From an uncultured Acetatifactor sp. (GTDB lineage Bacteria > Bacillota > Clostridia > Lachnospirales > Lachnospiraceae), in assembly GCA_910585805.1 (NCBI GenBank), contig CAJUFB010000143.1, positions 1 through 7,918 of the forward strand: DNA of 7,918 nucleotides. The letters are read 5' to 3'. The translations under genes and the position numbers were made by a program. Below the pieces are notes generated by a model that saw only the letters and a program-made list of their open reading frames with translations, was not told the DNA's origin and ran no database searches. Each line of letters begins with the position of its first letter. Position 1 is the first letter of the stretch. Below, in pieces: positions 1-3,850 of the stretch.

Positions 1-43
1 CTACAATTTGTTTAGGAAAAAGCCCGGAAATACAATAAAAATT

Positions 44-59
44 GCTGCAAACTTGCAGC
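44..59. promoter_or_regulatory. Perfect inverted repeat, candidate operator
   Basis: GCTGCAA (44-50) and TTGCAGC (53-59) are perfect reverse complements separated by AC. The element lies just upstream of the putative -35 region of the oxidoreductase gene and no T-run follows it, so a regulator-binding site is likelier than a terminator of an upstream gene. The half-site TTGCAG recurs at 66-71. No regulator gene is in the window, so the assignment is inference. Confidence 0.4.
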
Positions 60-65
60 GGTTAT

Positions 66-96
66 TTGCAGACACTTCCTTATTCATAAATAGAAT
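66..96 (+). promoter_or_regulatory. Putative promoter of the oxidoreductase gene
   Basis: TTGCAG (66-71) could be a -35 box and TAGAAT (91-96) a -10 box, but the 19-nt spacer is longer than the 17-nt optimum. The surrounding sequence is AT-rich and precedes a strong ribosome binding site by about 25 nt. The call rests on position and partial consensus only. Confidence 0.33.
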
Positions 97-98
97 AA
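80..98. promoter_or_regulatory. Inverted repeat over the -10 region, candidate operator
   Basis: TTATTC (80-85) and GAATAA (93-98) are perfect 6-bp arms with a 7-nt AT-only centre. The repeat overlaps the putative -10 box, a common position for a repressor site. The sequence is AT-rich, so chance occurrence is a real alternative. Confidence 0.3.
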
Positions 99-136
99 TA
101 AACCATAGATTTATTTAAAAGAAGGAGGTACACATC

Positions 137-754
137 ATGAAAGTATTAATGATCAACGGAAGCCCCCGCGCAGGCGGCAACACTTCCATCGCCCTTGGAG
201 AAATGGCGAAAACCTTTGCAGAAGAACAGATTGAAACGGAAATCATCCAGATAGGAAGCAGGGACATCCGAGGCTGTATCGCCTGCGGCAGATGCGGCCA
301 GCTGGGCAGATGCGTCTTCGATGATCTGGTAAATGAAACAGCCCCGAAATTCCAGGAGTGCGACGGCCTTGTAGTCGGCAGCCCCGTATATTACGCTTCC
401 GCCAATGCCACTTTAGTCGCCTTTCTCACACGGCTTTTCTACAGCACCCATTTCGACAAGACGATGAAAGTCGGTGCCAGCGTTGTAGCCGCAAGAAGAG
501 GCGGGCTTTCCTCCACCTTTGACGAACTGAACAAATTCTTCACCATCAGCGGCATGCCCGTCGCTTCCAGTCAGTACTGGAACAGCGTCCACGGCAGGGA
601 ACCCGGACAGGCGGAGCAGGATGCGGAGGGACTCCAGACCATGCGGACACTTGCAAGGAATATGTCCTTCCTCATGAAGAGCATCGCCCTGGGAAAAGAG
701 GCCTATGGACTGCCTGAGAAGGAAGAACACTGCTGGACTCACTTCATTCGATAG
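137..754 (+). CDS. Flavodoxin-fold NAD(P)H-dependent FMN oxidoreductase with CxxCxxC motif
   Basis: A 205-residue cytoplasmic flavoprotein of the NADPH-dependent FMN reductase / iron-sulfur flavoprotein superfamily, probably passing electrons from NAD(P)H through FMN to an unknown acceptor. The N-terminus has a beta strand followed by GSPRAGGNT (residues 8-16), the FMN phosphate-binding loop. GSPVYY (81-86) fits the loop that contacts the isoalloxazine ring. Cys47, Cys50, Cys53 and Cys59 form CX2CX2CX5C, resembling the compact cluster motif of archaeal and clostridial iron-sulfur flavoproteins, though many relatives have these cysteines without a proven cluster. The start is fixed by AAGGAGG at 122-128, 8 nt before ATG. 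The length is normal for the family. It appears to be monocistronic; the array of hairpins at 760-931 follows its stop codon. Substrate cannot be deduced. Confidence 0.93.
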   Translation: MKVLMINGSPRAGGNTSIALGEMAKTFAEEQIETEIIQIGSRDIRGCIACGRCGQLGRCVFDDLVNETAPKFQECDGLVVGSPVYYASANATLVAFLTRLFYSTHFDKTMKVGASVVAARRGGLSSTFDELNKFFTISGMPVASSQYWNSVHGREPGQAEQDAEGLQTMRTLARNMSFLMKSIALGKEAYGLPEKEEHCWTHFIR

Positions 755-759
755 TCTGG

Positions 760-931
760 TCTGTCATATCGGAAGCAGTCCCTTCGCTTCCGATATGAGG
801 CGTGTCTATTTCGCTGCATTCAACTGCGGGAAGCCGTACCTGTTTCCCATAATAGCCACATCCCTTCACGCCTTATTCAACTATAGGAAGCTGCACCTGC
901 TTCCTGCAGTCTTTCCTAAGGAAGTGTCATG
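760..931 (+). repeat. Three tandem ~57-nt hairpin repeats
   Basis: Three units begin at about 760, 818 and 875. Each has GGAAGC (771-776, 829-834, 886-891), a 7- to 9-nt loop, then GCTTCC or GTTTCC, so the cores repeat every 58 and 57 nt. Units two and three also share ATTCAACT at their start (818-825, 875-882) and ACCT in the loop. Unit one has a 13-bp perfect stem (764-776 with 786-798). The pair just outside the core is C-G (770/792), G-C (828/848) and A-T (885/905), so pairing is kept while bases differ. No T-run follows any stem, so these are not ordinary terminators. The array starts 5 nt after the oxidoreductase stop codon and may be its structured 3' UTR, or a dispersed palindromic repeat. 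Confidence 0.7.
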
Positions 932-1148
932 AAATCACTTTTGGGTTTTCAGCTGATTTTCTGTGTGGGATTCAGCTTTTGACTTATTGCAGTTACAAGT
1001 TATTTCTGTACATGTTCTAAGCTTCAAACAGAATGGTAAACCTGCATCCAGACGCATGGCCGATAACTGCCAGCCTTCGCGCCCAGTGCACAAAATATAA
1101 CATTATGCCGACACTTCGTGCCTCCCATATCATTAATTCCGATTTTTT
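932..1148. other. Non-coding spacer with no recognised gene
   Basis: I see no credible coding region, RNA gene or strong terminator here. A weak AGCTGA...TCAGCT pairing around 950-977 is followed by only four Ts. The stretch separates the hairpin array from the long inverted repeat at 1149-1225. Confidence 0.4.
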
Positions 1149-1225
1149 CCCGATATATACTGCAGACCGCCAGGATTTGCAGTGATGCCTATGGGAAGAT
1201 ACCTGGCTGGCGGTCTGCAGTCGGG
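1149..1225. repeat. Long perfect inverted repeat with 33-nt loop
   Basis: Bases 1159-1173 and 1207-1221 are perfect reverse complements over 15 bp (core CTGCAGACCGCCAG). Outside them CCCG (1149-1152) can pair with CGGG (1222-1225) across a bulge of ATATAT. Inside, CCAGG (1170-1174) can alternatively pair with CCTGG (1202-1206). Neither strand shows a T-run on its 3' side, so it is not a standard terminator. It sits immediately upstream of the promoter at 1231-1259, so it could be the 3' end of a transcript from the left, a bidirectional operator, or a small palindromic element. Confidence 0.68.
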
Positions 1226-1230
1226 TAGTG

Positions 1231-1259
1231 CTGCAAATTTAATCGGTGTGCAGTATAAT
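1231..1259 (+). promoter_or_regulatory. Promoter of the 236-residue protein gene
   Basis: TATAAT at 1254-1259 is a perfect -10 box. CTGCAA at 1231-1236 stands exactly 17 nt upstream but matches the -35 consensus at only three of six positions, which suggests an activator or weak basal use. CTGCA (1231-1235) and TGCAG (1249-1253) form an inverted pair across the spacer. Transcription would start near 1266, giving a leader of about 150 nt. Confidence 0.5.
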
Positions 1260-1265
1260 ATTATA

Positions 1266-1417
1266 GAAGTATTCGCAGCATACCACCGAAGCAGAGCAGT
1301 ATGTAATCCCGTCTGATCATTCCAGGGCAGGGGGCATTTCATGATGCATGCCTCCTTCGGGATGAAATACAGATTATTTCTGCACGGATTATTGAATTTC
1401 AGAAGGAGGGAGATACT
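1266..1417 (+). other. Long structured 5' leader, possible cis-regulatory RNA
   Basis: The predicted transcript has about 150 nt before the start codon. Several pairings compete: ATTTCAT (1336-1342) with ATGAAAT (1362-1368), GAAATA (1364-1369) with TATTTC (1375-1380), and a G-rich run at about 1330-1337 with ATGCCTCC (about 1347-1354). The second shares bases with the first, so they cannot form together. I do not recognise a known riboswitch or T-box signature. Confidence 0.33.
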
Positions 1418-2128
1418 ATGGACAGCAACATGATCAATACCGGATATACTGCCGGAACCAAATATGAAAATATACCCAATACTTCTGCCGGCGTCAGCGG
1501 AAAGACTGACGGCTGCTTTGCGGATATGATGTCCGAAAAGTATCATATTTTCCCGAAGGATATGACACTTACTGAATACAAACTGTACTTTCAGGATAAA
1601 ATAAACTCTCTTTATACCCATCCTTCCCAGAAACGGCTGAACTGGTTCATCGATATCACGGATGCCGCCTATCGGAGGATGCAGAATGACCCTGCCTATG
1701 AACAGAGGGTCCTGAATTTCCTGGCCAAAGCAAAATCCACCAATTACGGCAGCCATGTCCCCAGGTTCGCCCTGATTCATATCGATGATACCTGGGAGAA
1801 ATGCTACGGATACACCTTTGGCACGCAGGATGACGAACGCGCAAGGCGCGCCGCCCAGAAAAGGCGCATGGAAGCGGAGCGCGCTAAAAAAGCAAGACGA
1901 AAAAAACTCCTGAAGGAATACCTGCAAAAGAAAGCCCAGGCAAAGCGTCTTCAGGATAAACTTCTGAACCAGCGTATCACAAACCAGAAGCTGGAACATG
2001 TCCGCCTTCTGAAATCCTGGAATGAAGACCGCCAGCGGATACAGGCATCCCGGGCTTATGAAGCAAATTTATTCATGCTCTACCGCCGGGAGCTGCAGAT
2101 TGCGTCCCGTCCCCAGGATTATCTCTGA
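1418..2128 (+). CDS. Uncharacterised protein with basic coiled-coil C-terminus
   Basis: A 236-residue protein with no signal peptide or membrane segment, so probably cytoplasmic. Residues 1-45 are low in structure. Residues about 46-110 form a compact region including MTLTEYKLYFQDKI and a HPSQKR...WFIDITDAAYRRM stretch; I associate this pattern with uncharacterised, often multi-copy Lachnospiraceae proteins, possibly of a DUF6033-like group, but cannot confirm that here. From about residue 138 it becomes a long, highly charged Arg/Lys/Glu/Gln helix, probably a coiled coil, to about residue 215. ATG is preceded by AAGGAGG at 1403-1409 with 8-nt spacing. It has its own promoter and terminator and converges on the peptidase gene. 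Function unknown; nucleic-acid or protein scaffolding would be speculation. Confidence 0.85.
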   Translation: MDSNMINTGYTAGTKYENIPNTSAGVSGKTDGCFADMMSEKYHIFPKDMTLTEYKLYFQDKINSLYTHPSQKRLNWFIDITDAAYRRMQNDPAYEQRVLNFLAKAKSTNYGSHVPRFALIHIDDTWEKCYGYTFGTQDDERARRAAQKRRMEAERAKKARRKKLLKEYLQKKAQAKRLQDKLLNQRITNQKLEHVRLLKSWNEDRQRIQASRAYEANLFMLYRRELQIASRPQDYL

Positions 2129-2155
2129 GTCCGAAACCTCCCTGCCGTTTCCGAG

Positions 2156-2188
2156 GTCAGGATTTCGCTGCTTTGAAATCCTGACTTT
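2156..2188 (+). terminator. Stem-loop terminator after the 236-residue protein gene
   Basis: GTCAGGATTTC (2156-2166) pairs perfectly with GAAATCCTGAC (2175-2185) around an 8-nt loop, followed by TTTCC. The 11-bp stem starts 27 nt after the stop codon. The T-run is short, so termination may be incomplete. The convergent peptidase transcript would meet the same hairpin from the other side, without a T-run. Confidence 0.65.
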
Positions 2189-2240
2189 CCTGGAATCCTG
2201 CCGGATTTTCACTCTTCACACTACGGGAGGATCAGCTGCC

Positions 2241-2291
2241 GCTTACGGCTCCGCCCGATCTCGATGCCTGTCCCCTGCTGCTTACGGCTCC
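2241..2291. repeat. Short direct repeat GCTTACGGCTCC
   Basis: The 12-mer GCTTACGGCTCC occurs at 2241-2252 and again at 2280-2291, 39 nt apart. Both copies lie in the intergenic stretch between the two convergent genes. The first copy overlaps a small GCCG/CGGC hairpin (2238-2249). GGATCAGC also occurs twice nearby (about 2228 and 2307). The role is unknown; it may be the remains of a palindromic repeat. Confidence 0.4.
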
Positions 2292-2309
2292 ATGAACTAT
2301 CTGCCGGGA

Positions 2310-3407
2310 TCAGCCCTCCCCCAGGCTCCACAGATTCCTGATCTGATATTGCAGTTCCTCGTAACTCCACGTTTTCCCGCTGGTGCTTCTGCGGTTCGGG
2401 TCATTTACCAGGAAGCCGTCTTCATTGTAGCCTCTGATCAGAATAAAATGTCCTGTAGTGGTAAAATCCCCCGGACGCATGCTGCATACGATCAGATTGC
2501 CGGCATCCAGCATGTTTTTCATCACATTTTCATCCAGAGAGAGTTCCGCGCCTTTCAAGCCCAGCCTGGCTGCACCTTCCGTCCAGAGGCTCCAGCTGGT
2601 TCCCTGTTTCGTATAATATCCGTTGTCATATGCAAAATCCGCCATATCCCTGGGTGTCATGTCCGTATCCTCCGTAAAATACAGATATGCCATCTCCAGA
2701 CACAGCGGGCCGCAGCCGGCAAGGCCGATCATTTCTTCCCCGTAAGTATCATACCCCCAGCGCTTGTCCCACTGCATCAGCAGAGGCACCTCCCCGCTGG
2801 CAAAATCTTCTGTCAGATCGACAGACTGACCTTTATAAATCTCCCTGTTGGGATAATCCTGCACATAGTCCGCTGTCTCCCCGTTCTTTTCCAGAAGCTC
2901 ATTCAATATTTCAGGCAGTTCTCCGGAATCAGGATCATCCAGTCCCCCAACCCTGAAAATATCACCTGCATCTCCTGCGCTTCCCTGTGTCTGTGCTGCG
3001 CTGTTCCCGGACATGGACCGCGTCACATTCCGGAGCAGCCCCAATACCCACATACACAGCGCAAGCCCGGCCGCACACAGGAAGAAACGCATTGCCGCCT
3101 GTCTTCTGCGCCCCCTGGCCTGTCCTCGCTTCTGCTTCTGACTGCGACTCCGTTCCTGTCGCGCACTGACTGCCTGGCTGCACCCCCGATATCCGTCATC
3201 GCGCCTCACCTGCCGAACGCATTGTCTTCCCGTACTTTCTCCGTATCGGGCTTCGCTCCCTGCTTTCCGTTCTCTCTGCTCCTGCCTGCTTCCGCTGTAC
3301 CGGACTCCGCCCTGTACCCGGTTACCTCTCTGCTCCTCACTCCTGCGCCGCGTCTGCGTGCTTTGCTGCTCCCAACCGCACAGCCCGCTGCTCTTAATCC
3401 CGCTCAT
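2310..3407 (-). CDS. Membrane-anchored C39-family cysteine peptidase
   Basis: A 365-residue papain-like protein of the C39-like (Peptidase_C39_2) type, not the ABC-transporter-fused bacteriocin peptidase. Residues 1-105 are Arg/Gln/Gly/Ser-rich and probably disordered in the cytoplasm. Residues 106-125 are one hydrophobic membrane segment, which by the positive-inside rule leaves residues 127-365 outside the cell. Catalytic candidates are Cys232 in AGCGPLCLEMAY, His320 in TGHFILI, and Asn335/Asp336 in VNDPN. The start is set at residue M-S-G-I-K, because AGGAGG (3415-3420 on the minus strand) lies 7 nt upstream; an ATG 19 codons earlier at 3464 has no such site. No ABC domain, leader-peptide gene or substrate is visible nearby. 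Likely role: extracellular peptide or peptidoglycan-associated cleavage. Confidence 0.9.
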   Translation of the reverse strand: MSGIKSSGLCGWEQQSTQTRRRSEEQRGNRVQGGVRYSGSRQEQRERKAGSEARYGESTGRQCVRQVRRDDGYRGCSQAVSARQERSRSQKQKRGQARGRRRQAAMRFFLCAAGLALCMWVLGLLRNVTRSMSGNSAAQTQGSAGDAGDIFRVGGLDDPDSGELPEILNELLEKNGETADYVQDYPNREIYKGQSVDLTEDFASGEVPLLMQWDKRWGYDTYGEEMIGLAGCGPLCLEMAYLYFTEDTDMTPRDMADFAYDNGYYTKQGTSWSLWTEGAARLGLKGAELSLDENVMKNMLDAGNLIVCSMRPGDFTTTGHFILIRGYNEDGFLVNDPNRRSTSGKTWSYEELQYQIRNLWSLGEG

Positions 3408-3470
3408 AGCTGCCCCTCCTGTCTTTTTCATTATAAAGACAGAAGAAGCGCTACATTTTATCATTTTATT

Positions 3471-3491
3471 GAAAAAATCCTAAGATTTCTT
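3471..3491 (-). terminator. Weak AT-rich hairpin between the 68-residue gene and the peptidase
   Basis: On the minus strand AAGAAATC (3491-3484) can pair with the GATTTTTT run (3479-3472) around TTAG. The hairpin overlaps the stop codon of the 68-residue gene and ends in Ts. The stem is almost all A-T with one G-T pair, so it would be a weak terminator or attenuator at most. Confidence 0.28.
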
Positions 3492-3696
3492 AAATAATAC
3501 TGCACCTCAAAGAAATGCATGCAGTCAACTCCTCCACATCCATTTTTTCCCTGTCACGAAACAGCAGATATCCGGTTCCGTTATAATATTCATACCCTAC
3601 AATTTCCCGCTGCCTTTCCCCTGCGCCGTCTTCCTCAGGCACACTGATCTTCGCACCAATGGGGTATTGCTGCGCCATCTCCAGAAATGATATCAT
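3490..3696 (-). CDS. Small hypothetical protein, 68 residues
   Basis: I do not recognise a family. The 68-residue product has a plausible globular composition: a short N-terminal helix, then MAQQYPIGAKISVPEE, and a region IVGYEYYNGTGYLLFRDREKMDVEEL that looks like a small beta barrel. There is no signal peptide or membrane segment. The start is uncertain: ATG at 3696 has AAAAGG directly against it and GAGAGG about 12 nt upstream, while ATG at 3678 (residue 7) has no better site. It lies 82 nt upstream of the peptidase start on the same strand, so the two may be co-transcribed, and it is divergent from the kinase operon. It may instead be a chance reading frame. Confidence 0.45.
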   Translation of the reverse strand: MISFLEMAQQYPIGAKISVPEEDGAGERQREIVGYEYYNGTGYLLFRDREKMDVEELTACISLRCSII

Positions 3697-3779
3697 CCTT
3701 TTGGCCTGCCTCTCCCTGTTGTTTTACTGCTACACATACAGGATTCCCATTTTCAGACAGTTCATACAATCACTTTATT

Positions 3780-3808
3780 TTGACTTTAGGGCCCAAAGAT
3801 GCTATAGT
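3780..3808 (+). promoter_or_regulatory. Sigma-A-type promoter of the kinase operon
   Basis: TTGACT (3780-3785) and TATAGT (3803-3808) are separated by exactly 17 nt, each with one mismatch to consensus. Transcription would start near 3815, leaving a 36-nt leader that contains the ribosome binding site. This excludes the 64-codon upstream extension of the kinase reading frame, which would begin before the promoter. Confidence 0.77.
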
Positions 3809-3850
3809 ATATATTGTAATGGCAATTTCATTTCAAAGGTGAATGTTATT

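Noticed and set aside
765..797. First hairpin of the array as a rho-independent terminator
   Set aside because: The stem is perfect, but the bases after it are AGGCGTGTC with no T-run, and the two following copies also lack one.
760..931. CRISPR array
   Set aside because: There are only three diverged units, the conserved part is a hairpin rather than an exact repeat, and no cas gene is near.
705..932. A 75-codon open frame on the plus strand across the hairpin array
   Set aside because: It starts inside the oxidoreductase gene without a ribosome binding site and its repeats follow the DNA hairpins; the first two units differ by 58 nt, so no protein repeat period is kept.
1133..1999. A 288-codon open frame on the minus strand
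   Set aside because: It is largely antisense to the 1418-2128 gene, runs through the long inverted repeat and promoter, and has no recognisable domain or ribosome binding site.
3430..3435. TATAAT on the minus strand as promoter of the C39 peptidase
   Set aside because: Transcription would start almost on the ribosome binding site, and no -35 box stands at the right distance.
2022..3497. A 491-codon open frame on the plus strand
   Set aside because: It lies opposite the C39 peptidase gene, overlaps the end of the 236-residue gene, has no ribosome binding site, and its product is a Pro/Ser/Arg/Cys-rich sequence without domains.
3659..3850. A 64-residue N-terminal extension of the hybrid kinase
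   Set aside because: The good promoter at 3780-3808 and the ribosome binding site at 3835-3842 lie within it, and the ATG at 3851 gives a normal N-terminus with a basic segment followed by the first membrane helix.
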